Shown here: piece after piece, positions 19,872 to 27,856 of the stretch
How positions within the stretch are numbered: position 1 is the first letter of the stretch
Layout of the letters: the number at the start of each line of letters is the position of its first letter
NCBI GenBank assembly: GCA_046297095.1
Contig: JBKCNS010000022.1
Span: 159,375-223,374 of the forward strand
DNA: 64,000 nucleotides
DNA from: JBBATK01 sp046297095
GTDB taxonomy: Bacteria; Bacteroidota; Ignavibacteria; Kapaibacteriales; NICIL-2
Reading direction: 5' to 3'
Translations under genes and position numbers: made by a program
The notes under the pieces: model-generated
The model's input: the letters and a program-made list of their open reading frames with translations, nothing else
Database searches by the model: none
Told to the model about the DNA's origin: nothing

Positions 19872-19894
19872 TCAGTCTGCTAACGTTTTTATAG

Positions 19895-19928
19895 GAGTCT
19901 GTTGCCACGTGTGCAGCAGGCTCTTTTT
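19895..19928 (+). terminator. intrinsic terminator after the metalloprotease
   Basis: An 11-bp stem with two G-U pairs (arms GAGTCTGTTGC and GCAGCAGGCTC, loop CACGTGT) is followed by TTTTTATTTT. The longest open frame of the next gene would start inside this stem, which supports the later start at 19941. Confidence 0.75.
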
Positions 19929-19940
19929 ATTTTGAAGCCG

Positions 19941-20978
19941 ATGAAAGCATTGGAAAATACAATCGTTCGCGTGGCGCTCACGGTGGTCGTCTTCGGCGGG
20001 GGCTTTGCTCTGGCCCTTTGGCTAGCGAATGTGGATGTGCGATTACTTGCAGACAGATTCTTGCGCACCCGATACGCACTGGCTTTAATGTCTATTCCTC
20101 TTGTACTTCTCTCACATTTGGTGCGAGCTTGGCGGTGGCAATCTCTGCTAACTCCGATTAAACCTGCCATTCGCATGCTGAACTTGTTTTCGGCGGTGAT
20201 GGTGGGCTATGCAGCGAACAATATCGTGCCGCGTAGCGGGGAAGTGTTACGGCCCTATACATTGCATCGCCGCGAGCAGCTGCCGCTCTCGGCGCTCATT
20301 GCATCGGTGATAGTTGAGCGATTTATCGACATCGTGAATCTGCTCTTGTTTCTTTCAGTGGCATTGTATGTAATCGGTGAGCAACTGCAGCAGGTTCTGC
20401 CGGACGCAGACTTGCCGCGTATACTCAACTCCGTAGCCCTGAGCAGCTTGGTGCTCCTTGTTCTGCTCGTAGTGTTTGCCGGCACAAGTGTGATTGAGCG
20501 ACTTGTGCGATTTGCTGTTTCTCCCTTTGCTCCATCACTGTGGGAACGAATAGACCACACGCTGCAATCATTTAAGCAGGGGTTGGCAATACTGCGTCAG
20601 CCCGGTCGGTTCCCGGTGATAATCGCGCAATCGTTATTGATATGGTTGTTGTATGTGCTTCCGGTGTATGTAATGTGTTTGGCATTTCCTACCGAGCCCT
20701 TGCAGTCGCGCACCTTTGTTGATGCCTGCGTTATTCTGTTGATCATGGCGGTAGCAACCACGCTCACACCGCCGGTACCCGGTGGCTTTATCGTTATACC
20801 CGCATTGTTGGGCAGTGCGCTGGTGCCACTGTTTGGTTGCACGCGCGAAGATGCGGCAGCCTTTGCCTTCTTAACCTTCATGCTGAATTACCTGCCGGTA
20901 ACGGTTCTTGGCGGGCTGTTTATGATGCGTGAGCAGGTGCGTCCGAACTCGGCTTCCGATTCGACATCTGATTCTTAA
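19941..20978 (+). CDS. UPF0104/AglD-type membrane protein (flippase-like)
   Basis: About 345 residues with seven to eight hydrophobic segments. It has the conserved blocks of the lysylphosphatidylglycerol-synthase transmembrane region (LPG_synthase_TM): HLVRAWRWQSLLTP, GYAANNIVPRSGEVLRPY, ERFIDIVNLLL, and TPPVPGGFIVIPALLG. Only the membrane part is present, without the tRNA-dependent aminoacyl domain of MprF. Proteins of this kind are probable lipid- or polyprenyl-linked substrate flippases; the substrate is unknown. ATG 19941 is chosen because the upstream TTG lies in the terminator of the protease gene. Confidence 0.8.
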   Translation: MKALENTIVRVALTVVVFGGGFALALWLANVDVRLLADRFLRTRYALALMSIPLVLLSHLVRAWRWQSLLTPIKPAIRMLNLFSAVMVGYAANNIVPRSGEVLRPYTLHRREQLPLSALIASVIVERFIDIVNLLLFLSVALYVIGEQLQQVLPDADLPRILNSVALSSLVLLVLLVVFAGTSVIERLVRFAVSPFAPSLWERIDHTLQSFKQGLAILRQPGRFPVIIAQSLLIWLLYVLPVYVMCLAFPTEPLQSRTFVDACVILLIMAVATTLTPPVPGGFIVIPALLGSALVPLFGCTREDAAAFAFLTFMLNYLPVTVLGGLFMMREQVRPNSASDSTSDS

Positions 20979-21051
20979 CTCACCAGTTGTAGCTGCCGGT
21001 GAATAGTTGTTGCGTGCCTAAGCAGCCGGTAACGGCATTCCAACGCGACGA

Positions 21052-21741
21052 TCAATACTCATCCGATTGGTGGCCTGAGGGAGAAGTGAATAAATCGCTG
21101 ATGATTGGAGCAATGATGCTCCAGGAAAATCCCTGACGTTGCAGATACGATTGCACAGCGCTTCGCTGCTTGTCTACAGGCCGATATGCCACTGCGCGCA
21201 ACTTCTTTTCGGCTGCCCGCCTTGCTACCGTGTTGATATCATCGTTGGTGTAATACTCGCGCAAGGCGTTGTCGATATACTCAACATCGACGCCTTTCTT
21301 TTTCAAGTCTGCGCGCAAACGGCCCGGTGATAATTGCCGCATGGTCAGAGCATCACGCACATACATGCGGGCGAACTCGGCATCGTTGAGATATCCGAAC
21401 TCTAGGCAAAACTCCACTGCTTCATCGATTTCGTTCTCGCCGAAGTCCTTACGGCGCAGGCGCTCTCGCAGCTGACGGATGGTTCTGGGTTTGTAGGTAA
21501 CAAATGCCAAAGCAAGCTGGCGCACGTACATGCTGTTCTTATCTGCGCGCAAGAGTGCGTGCAGATCTTCATTGATCTGCATCCCTTTAGCAACGCGATG
21601 CTTTGCGATAATGTCGATGTGAACTTGAATGGCAAACTCGCCATCCACAAACACATTGATGCGTTCAGGTTTTCGCTTGGAAGCCACAAGCTGAGTAACG
21701 ATGCCGCTTGGCGGCGTGGTATGGCTAAGAGGTTTACCCAT
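21052..21741 (-). CDS. recX: RecX regulatory protein
   Basis: About 229 residues, a RecX-family inhibitor of RecA filaments. The characteristic three-helix repeats are visible: SMYVRQLALAFVTYKPRTIRQLRERL, FCLEFGYLNDAEFARMYVRDALTMRQLSPGRLRADLKKKGV and YTNDDINTVARRAAEKKL. It is somewhat longer than E. coli RecX at its N-terminus (GIVTQLVASKRKPERINVFVDGEFAI), which is normal for the Gram-positive/Bacteroidota type. The start at 21741 (MGKPLSH) follows recA with an 85-base gap that holds a hairpin, so recX probably depends on partial read-through from recA. Confidence 0.9.
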   Translation of the reverse strand: MGKPLSHTTPPSGIVTQLVASKRKPERINVFVDGEFAIQVHIDIIAKHRVAKGMQINEDLHALLRADKNSMYVRQLALAFVTYKPRTIRQLRERLRRKDFGENEIDEAVEFCLEFGYLNDAEFARMYVRDALTMRQLSPGRLRADLKKKGVDVEYIDNALREYYTNDDINTVARRAAEKKLRAVAYRPVDKQRSAVQSYLQRQGFSWSIIAPIISDLFTSPSGHQSDEY

Positions 21742-21750
21742 AGAACAGTG

Positions 21751-21800
21751 GTTCTTGTAACAAGAACGGCAATGAGTGTTTCTGCAACTCATTGCCGTTT
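21751..21800 (-). promoter_or_regulatory. hairpin with competing inverted repeat between recA and recX
   Basis: A 13-bp perfect stem (plus-strand arms 21765-21777 and 21787-21799, AACGGCAATGAGT and complement, 9-nt loop) lies between recA and recX. On the transcribed strand it is followed by CTTGTT, a modest U-rich tail. A second palindrome, GTTCTTG-TAA-CAAGAAC (21751-21767), overlaps the 3' arm and tail. The first is a likely attenuating terminator. The second is either an antiterminator-like alternative fold or an operator; I cannot tell which. Confidence 0.6.
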
Positions 21801-21826
21801 CTTTAGGTCATCAGTGTTGGGGAAGG

Positions 21827-22891
21827 TTACTTTGCTTCAGCACCCATGCCGAGTTTGGAACGAACTTCCTTCTCCAATCGAGCAAGTACATCGGGGCTTT
21901 CCTGTAGCATCTTGCGCAAGCCATCACGGCCCTGTACGCGATCTTCGCCGTAGGCGAACCACGAACCGCTGCGATTGACTATTCCATGCTCAACGGCTAC
22001 ATCAATCATGTCGCCAATCTTTGATATGCCTTCGTTGTACATGATATCAAACTCGCACTCCTTGAAAGGAGGAGCCACTTTGTTCTTCACAATTTTGGCG
22101 CGAACACGATTGCCGATAATATCGGTGCCGTCTTTGATAACATCCTTGCGGCGGATATCGATACGAACAGATGCGTAGTACTTGAGCGCGTTACCGCCCG
22201 TGGTTGTCTCGGGATTGCCATACACTACACCGATCTTACTACGCAGCTGGTTGGTGAAAATTACCACAGCATTCGAGCGGCCAATCACACTTTGCAGCTT
22301 ACGCATCGCCTGAGACATCAATCGTGCCTGCGAGCCCATCTGTGCATCGCCCATTTCGCCTTCGATCTCAACACGCGGCGTGAGAGCTGCTACGGAGTCC
22401 ACAACGATTACGTCGATGGCACCGCTACGCACCAATGTCTCTACGATTTCCAAAGCCTGCTCACCAAACTCAGGTTGCGAGAGAAGTAAGTTGTCCAGAT
22501 CCACGCCCAATCGCTGAGCATAGGTCATGTCCAGTGCATGCTCGGTATCCACAATGGCTGCCAGGCCGCCATGGCGCTGAGCTTCAGCAATAACCTGCAA
22601 ACAGACGGTCGTTTTACCCGATGATTCCGGACCGTAAATCTCAACGATGCGGCCTCGCGGAAAACCGCCTACGCCTATTGCTGCATCCAGGGAGATACAA
22701 CCGGTAGAGATAGCCTCCACCTGCATGGGGTTCGCATCGCTGAGGCGAAGAATGCTACCTTTACCATGCTGTTTTTCAATTTGTTCTATAGCACTGAGAG
22801 CGATTTTCAGTTTCTGTGCATCCGGCTTTCCCGGATCGCCTTTCTGAGCAGCTGCGGCCGCAGCTTTTTCGACTTTCTTGTCGTCTGCCAT
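21827..22891 (-). CDS. recA: recombinase RecA
   Basis: 354 residues. RecA forms ATP-dependent filaments on single-stranded DNA for strand exchange and SOS signalling. The Walker A motif is GPESSGKTT. IVDTEHALD, VDSVAALTPRVEIEGEMGD, NQLRSKIGVVYGNPETTTGG and ALKYYASVRIDIRR are classic RecA blocks. The acidic C-terminal tail is short (EVRSKLGMGAEAK). Start at 22891 is supported by GGAGGATTAC directly upstream; the longer frame to 22978 is not needed. A -7-like TATTTTG lies at 22948-22954, weaker than the ribosomal promoters in this window. Confidence 0.97.
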   Translation of the reverse strand: MADDKKVEKAAAAAAQKGDPGKPDAQKLKIALSAIEQIEKQHGKGSILRLSDANPMQVEAISTGCISLDAAIGVGGFPRGRIVEIYGPESSGKTTVCLQVIAEAQRHGGLAAIVDTEHALDMTYAQRLGVDLDNLLLSQPEFGEQALEIVETLVRSGAIDVIVVDSVAALTPRVEIEGEMGDAQMGSQARLMSQAMRKLQSVIGRSNAVVIFTNQLRSKIGVVYGNPETTTGGNALKYYASVRIDIRRKDVIKDGTDIIGNRVRAKIVKNKVAPPFKECEFDIMYNEGISKIGDMIDVAVEHGIVNRSGSWFAYGEDRVQGRDGLRKMLQESPDVLARLEKEVRSKLGMGAEAK

Positions 22892-23002
22892 GTAATCCTC
22901 CGATGTGACGAGTTGTAAGGAATTGAGATATTGAAGTGAGAGAGGGGCAAAATAGACCGCGGGGTTATCGCAATGCAACAGGCGCGGGCCTATGTTGAAA
23001 AC

Positions 23003-23031
23003 AAAAAACGGCCGGATGAGTATCCGACCGT
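23003..23031 (-). terminator. intrinsic terminator after rplS
   Basis: A 10-bp stem (ACGGTCGGAT / ATCCGGCCGT with a 4-nt loop, one G-U pair) is followed by TTTTTTGTTTT on the minus strand. It ends the rplS transcript 28 bases after the gene and shields recA from read-through. Confidence 0.85.
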
Positions 23032-23058
23032 CTTTGCACTTTTTCTATGTGGCTATGA

Positions 23059-23448
23059 TTAGCTCTGACGCAATTTTTGACGAACCTTCTTGTCGCTCAT
23101 TCCGCGCAAGTAATACAGCTTGGCACGGCGCACATGTCCGTTGCGATCAACACTGATACCTTGAATGTTCGGTGAGTGCAGGGGAAAGATACGCTCTACG
23201 CCTACACCGTTGGAAATCTTGCGAACGCGGAATGTTGCGTTCGATCCACCACCGCGACGCGCAATGCAGATACCGGTGAAGTTCTGGATACGCTCTTTTT
23301 CACCTTCCACAACGCGTACAGCTACGGTAAGTGTATCTCCGGGACCGAAGTCAGGAATATTACGAGCGTTATCGCCGTCTTTGGTTTTGCGGACCTCTTG
23401 CATGGTAGCAATGGTCATCTGTTCAATCATCTGCACTTTCGGATGCAT
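23059..23448 (-). CDS. rplS: 50S ribosomal protein L19
   Basis: 129 residues. L19 sits at the interface between the 30S and 50S subunits. Recognised by IPDFGPGDTLTVAVRVVEGEKERIQNFTGICIARRGGGSNATFRVRK split across the usual L19 core and the basic RRAKLYYLRGMSDKKVRQKL tail. CGGAGA lies before the ATG. The gene is alone here, without the usual rpsP-rimM-trmD partners, and carries its own promoter and terminator. Confidence 0.97.
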   Translation of the reverse strand: MHPKVQMIEQMTIATMQEVRKTKDGDNARNIPDFGPGDTLTVAVRVVEGEKERIQNFTGICIARRGGGSNATFRVRKISNGVGVERIFPLHSPNIQGISVDRNGHVRRAKLYYLRGMSDKKVRQKLRQS

Positions 23449-23525
23449 TACGGTCTCCGGATATTATAACTTTTTAGAGGAATTTCACGAGTTCTTTAGC
23501 ACGTATCCACCGCCAAGGGTGATTG

Positions 23526-23557
23526 CAAAGATACAGATACGGCGTAAACTATACAAA
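23526..23557 (-). promoter_or_regulatory. Bacteroidota-type promoter for rplS
   Basis: On the minus strand the sequence reads TTTG, 20 bases, TATCTTTG, an exact match to the -33/-7 consensus (TTTG, 19-21 nt, TAnnTTTG) of the Bacteroidota housekeeping sigma factor. The predicted transcript would begin near 23519 and have a leader of about 70 bases before rplS. Confidence 0.8.
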
Positions 23558-23633
23558 CCTTGACACTACCACGGCAAAATGGATGAGGGACATGCAATTG
23601 GGTAGAAAGGGGGCCGAACTGCACCGCACCGTA

Positions 23634-24662
23634 TTAAAAGGCGGCAGTTAAGGTAACATAATGGGTTAGACCGGTGGTGGACAGCACTCCCGATGTTACG
23701 GCATAATCCACGCTCATTCTGAAGGGAAGTTCTTCGGCGGGGAATCGGAAACTAACACCGCCCGCCAACGACCTGGACGGCGCAAGAACGGCTACGCCCG
23801 ACTCTTCGCCTACCAATGCTATACCACCGCGTATAGCAAGAAGGTCGGTGATGGAATATTCGGAGCCGAGGGTAAGCGAGGGAATGTCTGAGCCACGAAC
23901 CAGCGCGGCTTCCAGACTAAGCAGAACATAGGTAGGCGAGGGAACGGCAATGGTATCTGTTGCACCCAGAGAAGTAGATCGCACCACATACTGTTCCTTC
24001 GATTCACTGATTTCGGTGCTGAGCCCCGCGCGAATACTCCACGGCAGAGCATCGCGCGTGGACGCGCTATTGTTCCACGTAATAGAACCGATGTTCTGCG
24101 CAGAAATGCCGCATTGAAAGCTCTTTCCAAAAGGGATACGCGCACCTACATCAAAGGCAAAACCCGAGCCGCCTGCGCCATCTCCGCTCACCGCAGTTTG
24201 CAGATATTTTCCTGCGATTCCGATGGATGTTGATGCAACCGTCACTCCCAAACCGGCTTGTGCCACATACGTTGTGTACGTGGCCATTCCAAGTGATTGC
24301 CCTGTGGCATCGGTACGCTCAAACTCGCCGCCATTGAACATTGCAAAGCCTGCTCCGAAGCCGGCTTTTTGCGAGAGATTTTGAGAGACGGAAAGAAGAG
24401 TAATGGAACGCGAAAGACCTAGTCTGCTGTGGGTGGTACTTAGCACGGGAAGTTCTGCCTGACCACTTAACGCAGCTGCATTAATGAAGATCGCATTGGG
24501 TTCGTTTACTGCAGCCGTATATGCTCCGGAGAGACCGGCTACTCTGGCTCCTGCAAACGACCGCAGTAACATAACGGTAGAGTAACCATTCGAGGTGCCT
24601 TGAGCTCCTGCAACTGTCAGAAGGCAGGTAAAGAGAAGCAGAGATGCAATACTCCTGTGCAT
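23634..24662 (-). CDS. PorV/PorQ-family outer-membrane protein
   Basis: 342 residues with a signal peptide (MHRSIASLLLFTCLLTVAGAQ). The opening FAGARVAGLSGAYTAAVNEPNAIFINAAALSG is the signature of the PorV/PorQ (FadL-like, UPF0164) barrels found in T9SS bacteria. Alternating beta strands continue to a terminal aromatic residue (HYVTLTAAF), as expected for an outer-membrane barrel. PorV-type proteins shuttle T9SS cargo to the attachment complex; several T9SS cargo proteins lie in this window, including one directly upstream. PorV versus PorQ versus a paralogue cannot be decided here. Confidence 0.82.
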   Translation of the reverse strand: MHRSIASLLLFTCLLTVAGAQGTSNGYSTVMLLRSFAGARVAGLSGAYTAAVNEPNAIFINAAALSGQAELPVLSTTHSRLGLSRSITLLSVSQNLSQKAGFGAGFAMFNGGEFERTDATGQSLGMATYTTYVAQAGLGVTVASTSIGIAGKYLQTAVSGDGAGGSGFAFDVGARIPFGKSFQCGISAQNIGSITWNNSASTRDALPWSIRAGLSTEISESKEQYVVRSTSLGATDTIAVPSPTYVLLSLEAALVRGSDIPSLTLGSEYSITDLLAIRGGIALVGEESGVAVLAPSRSLAGGVSFRFPAEELPFRMSVDYAVTSGVLSTTGLTHYVTLTAAF

Positions 24663-24710
24663 GAGTCAACGTCCTTGTTGGCGAATTCCGTAAATCCTGT
24701 TTGGGGCTTT

Positions 24711-25205
24711 CTATCGCGAGATCACTATTCGTATGGCCGAACGAAAATTGCTCCCCTGAGCGGCTACAATATACACCCCGTTGGGTATGTCGCGAATGGT
24801 GTACACCGCTTCTTTCATTTCGCCTTCGCTGAAGGTGGCGTGGTCCAGGTCCTTCACTTTTTTTCCGAGGATGTTATACACCGCAATGTCGACAACCTGC
24901 TCTTCAGCCAGGCTCAGCCATAGCTTGAGCAAGTTGTAGTCGTCCGAAACGGAAAAAGCTTTGATGGCTGATTCTTTTCTGGAAGTGTCGGAGAGAGCTC
25001 TTGGTGATGCAGTTCGACGCTGCGTTTCGTAGGTTGGGCCGTTAACCGCCGCTTGCGATCCATGATTATCCGAACCTACTACTCGAGCTGCATAGGTCCA
25101 CCTGCGCGCGAACTCCGTGGCTCTCTCGAATGTCTGGGCGCTTGTCTCCGCTGCGCAGATAACACACAGTACAGACATCGTTATGGAGAGACTGGCAATT
25201 CGCAT
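24711..25205 (-). CDS. small T9SS type A sorting-domain protein
   Basis: About 164 residues starting at MRIASLSITMSVLCVICAAETSAQ, a signal peptide; the frame extends to 25229. Residues ~25-95 are low-complexity and Ser/Arg/Thr-rich with no recognisable domain. The last ~75 residues (IKAFSVSDDYNLLKLWLSLAEEQVVDIAVYNILGKKVKDL ... SAIRIVISR) form a T9SS type A sorting domain. The cargo is therefore almost nothing but an export tag. It lies 48 bases upstream of the PorV/PorQ-like barrel on the same strand and is probably co-transcribed with it. Confidence 0.75.
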   Translation of the reverse strand: MRIASLSITMSVLCVICAAETSAQTFERATEFARRWTYAARVVGSDNHGSQAAVNGPTYETQRRTASPRALSDTSRKESAIKAFSVSDDYNLLKLWLSLAEEQVVDIAVYNILGKKVKDLDHATFSEGEMKEAVYTIRDIPNGVYIVAAQGSNFRSAIRIVISR

Positions 25206-25336
25206 GATGCTGATACAATTGATGATCAATCTTTTACGACCGATTCACGCGCAATATAGGTGCTACAGGGACCGCATCGTGTTACAACAAGAGCTTTGTG
25301 GCACTGATTAACACGGTTTAACGCAATTCCTATTCG

Positions 25337-26965
25337 CTACACACCTGTAGTTTTCTTGGCACGACGCTGTGCCTTGATAACTTCAGGGTCCAACCCAATC
25401 TGCAAGGCCAGCTTGTTGATTGATTCATCATCAAGCGGCAATATTCTGGCAGAGCCTTGATCTTGTTCCTCGGCGGCTACATTCAACGCGCCGGAATTGC
25501 TCTCGGCGCTTTGCACATTCTCCGATGCTGTCTTCAACACTGTGCCACCACTTGTCTGCGGCGGAGTGTCACTGTTTAAGATTGCATTGGTCAACGTAGG
25601 CTTATCAGCAACGGGAGGTACCTTCGGCAGAGCAGCAAGCTCAGCACGACGCTTCTCGGCTGCTCGCTCACGGGCAGCATAAAATGCTTCGCTGAAATCA
25701 AACAGTTCATCGGGCGGTTCTTCAGCTTTGGTTGTAGTGCTCGAATCCGTTTCCGTATTTGGTTGCTTCGTTGATGCAGACGACATCTCCTGAGCTTTAT
25801 ACCGGGCAGCAGCCACATGTTCCTGCATAGCCATAGCCGAGTGTAAATCGCTTTGAAAATCCGGTGGTATATTTTCTGAGCCGGCGCCAGAAGCGACCGC
25901 GTTGTGCACCATGCGTTGTTGCTTCCGCCAGCGCAGATAACTGCGAGTAAAAAACACGGCCACTAAAGCAATTGCTGCAGCAAGTCCAAGAAGGAATGTC
26001 ATCACTCCGTCGGGTAGCCCCACAGAAGGCGCTGTGTTTTTAGCAGGCGATGTTGCCGGAGATGATCCTTGTAATGTGCGTAATTGTTGCACCAATGCTT
26101 CTTCTCTGTCCGACGAGGATTTTAAAGCCGTATCGGAGTTCGCTACTGTTTCGCCCGCGTTAGAAGATTGCTCCTCCATTTCCAGCAGCGAAATCGGCTC
26201 CTCGCTAACGTTTGGTACATCGCTGAGCTCGATGCTCTCCGAGCCGTAGGAAGGCAATCGTTTGAAAGTCTTCATGAACACATTTTCGTACTCACGTGCC
26301 TTCATCTCGTTGTTCTTGCTTTTTTCCAACGAGGCCAACGCGCCGTAGATATCCGCATAAGAACTTTTTCGCGAAAGCGCACGCTCCAGTATTACTGCGG
26401 CTTCCGAGGTTTTACCGGCTAAGCTGTACAGAAATCCCAAGAACGCGGTACCGTCCGGATGGCCCGATTGTTCGGCTGTTTGAAAGTATGATCGAGCAAT
26501 GTCAAATGCGCCATTTTGCCAGGCAAGTAAGCCGCTTCTGTAGGCGTTCTCTGAAGCACTGAGGGTGTTCCATTTAAAGAAGTCTACGGAGATAGATTGC
26601 GAATAAGGCATGCGAACGGCTGTAAAACCGGCCGTGTCGCGAAGGTCGGCAATGATTACTGCGTCCTTGCCGTTCTGGCGCACGAAGGCAGTCTGCAACA
26701 AGCCTTTGGCGCTGTTCACCTCACGATTTTCCATACCTACTTGAGCGTTCTTTACCGTGATAATCACCTTGCGTTTATCGCCGGAGAGCACGGATTGAAA
26801 ACTCACCTTATCGGCGGTTGTGGTTAGCACCAAATGATCGGGAGAACCCAATAGGGCACCGGTAAGCTTGGAATCTTGGGCGTGCGCAACCGACAACGCT
26901 GCCACTATACAAAGAAAGGGCAGAGCAATGCGGAGCGAGACGCGATACAAACCTTTATGCTGCAT
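25337..26965 (-). CDS. TPR-containing single-pass membrane protein
   Basis: About 542 residues from ATG 26965 (frame extends to 27058). The signal peptide MQHKGLYRVSLRIALPFLCIVAALSVAHAQ is followed by a beta-rich AMIN-like domain (~30-140) and TPR-like helices (ENAYRSGLLAWQNGAFDIARSYFQTAEQSG, then AAVILERALSRKSSYADIYGALASLEKS). A low-complexity Ser/Thr/Glu linker leads to one transmembrane helix (GVMTFLLGLAAAIALVAVFFTRSYLRW) and an Arg-rich, disordered cytoplasmic tail. The order recalls FimV/LysM-less peptidoglycan-linked proteins, but no definite homologue comes to mind. It is the last gene before the tRNA on this strand. Confidence 0.65.
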   Translation of the reverse strand: MQHKGLYRVSLRIALPFLCIVAALSVAHAQDSKLTGALLGSPDHLVLTTTADKVSFQSVLSGDKRKVIITVKNAQVGMENREVNSAKGLLQTAFVRQNGKDAVIIADLRDTAGFTAVRMPYSQSISVDFFKWNTLSASENAYRSGLLAWQNGAFDIARSYFQTAEQSGHPDGTAFLGFLYSLAGKTSEAAVILERALSRKSSYADIYGALASLEKSKNNEMKAREYENVFMKTFKRLPSYGSESIELSDVPNVSEEPISLLEMEEQSSNAGETVANSDTALKSSSDREEALVQQLRTLQGSSPATSPAKNTAPSVGLPDGVMTFLLGLAAAIALVAVFFTRSYLRWRKQQRMVHNAVASGAGSENIPPDFQSDLHSAMAMQEHVAAARYKAQEMSSASTKQPNTETDSSTTTKAEEPPDELFDFSEAFYAARERAAEKRRAELAALPKVPPVADKPTLTNAILNSDTPPQTSGGTVLKTASENVQSAESNSGALNVAAEEQDQGSARILPLDDESINKLALQIGLDPEVIKAQRRAKKTTGV

Positions 26966-27089
26966 AGGATTGCGTGGATGGTCTCGTTGAACCGCGGGCA
27001 AGATACGAAAAAGAGCTGCGCGTCCAACATTACAGCCGGGCAGCTGAATGCATGGCAAGCACGAACGAAGTAATGACCGTATTGAATTG

Positions 27090-27163
27090 TATCCCCGAGA
27101 GGACTTGAACCTCCGACACCAAGTTTAGGAAACTTGTGTTCTATCCAGCTGAACTACGGGGAC
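27090..27163 (-). tRNA. tRNA-Arg (anticodon CCU)
   Basis: The minus strand folds into a full cloverleaf of 74 bases. The acceptor stem GTCCCCG pairs with CGGGGAT (first pair G-U), discriminator A, and the 3' CCA is not encoded. D-arm TTCAGCTGGATAGAA, anticodon stem CAAGT/ACTTG with loop TTCCTAA giving anticodon CCT (reads AGG), and T-arm GGAGG-TTCAAGT-CCTCT. It lies between the TPR protein and ybeY on the same strand. Confidence 0.93.
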
Positions 27164-27225
27164 ATTGAAACTGACTGTCGTTGCGTTTGTTACGTCTGCT
27201 ACATCTGCTATGACTGTTCCGTGTG

Positions 27226-27684
27226 CTACCTTTTCTTCTTCGCTGTCGTTTGTGCCCTGACTTTCTCCAATGCTTCGAGAACCCTGTTCTCCTCTTGGTG
27301 CATCCCTTCCCGAAGTTCGGGAGTGGCATCGTCGAAGCCAAGCAAGTGCAATACTCCGTGAATCACCAGGCGAAGAAGTTCCTGCTTGAAACTCACGTTA
27401 TATTCCTTTGCTTGCCGCGCCGCTGTTTCTACACTGATGTAAATCTCGCCGTCAACAGCTTCATCGTCCAGAGGAAATGTGATAACGTCCGTAGCATAGT
27501 CGTGATTCAGAAACTCCACGTTCATCGCACGAATACGACGATCGTTCACCAACACCACAGACACACGCGCCGTGCGGCAGCGGTGCAGGGAGCAGGTGCG
27601 GGTGATCGCTTCGCTGATCGCCGCTCTGGGCACGCGCGGCAATGATGAAGTGTTGTATATGTCTATTTCAATATTCGTGTTCAT
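27226..27684 (-). CDS. ybeY: endoribonuclease YbeY (rRNA maturation factor)
   Basis: 152 residues; YbeY is a metal-dependent endoribonuclease for 16S rRNA 3'-end processing and ribosome quality control. The motif is HGVLHLLGFDD (H109, H113), with the third canonical His replaced by Asp119; DVITFPLDDE and GEIYIS are conserved lead-in blocks. The Asp substitution is a difference from the E. coli HGxLHLxGYDH pattern and may be a lineage feature. The C-terminus is basic (TTAKKKR). It lies 63 bases upstream of tRNA-Arg. Confidence 0.9.
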   Translation of the reverse strand: MNTNIEIDIYNTSSLPRVPRAAISEAITRTCSLHRCRTARVSVVLVNDRRIRAMNVEFLNHDYATDVITFPLDDEAVDGEIYISVETAARQAKEYNVSFKQELLRLVIHGVLHLLGFDDATPELREGMHQEENRVLEALEKVRAQTTAKKKR

Positions 27685-27856
27685 GCCCTATACATGGCTG
27701 TACCTAACAGAAACCAAACACAAAAAATGACTAAGCGAGAGTAACGAGAAGCAAGCAAGAATTGCGATGATCTGCGGGCAAATCCGGCGCACATGATAGC
27801 TTCGTTTCTTACGATTTTACCCGCATGAGTGTCTGATGCGTTGCCTTCTCTGACAT

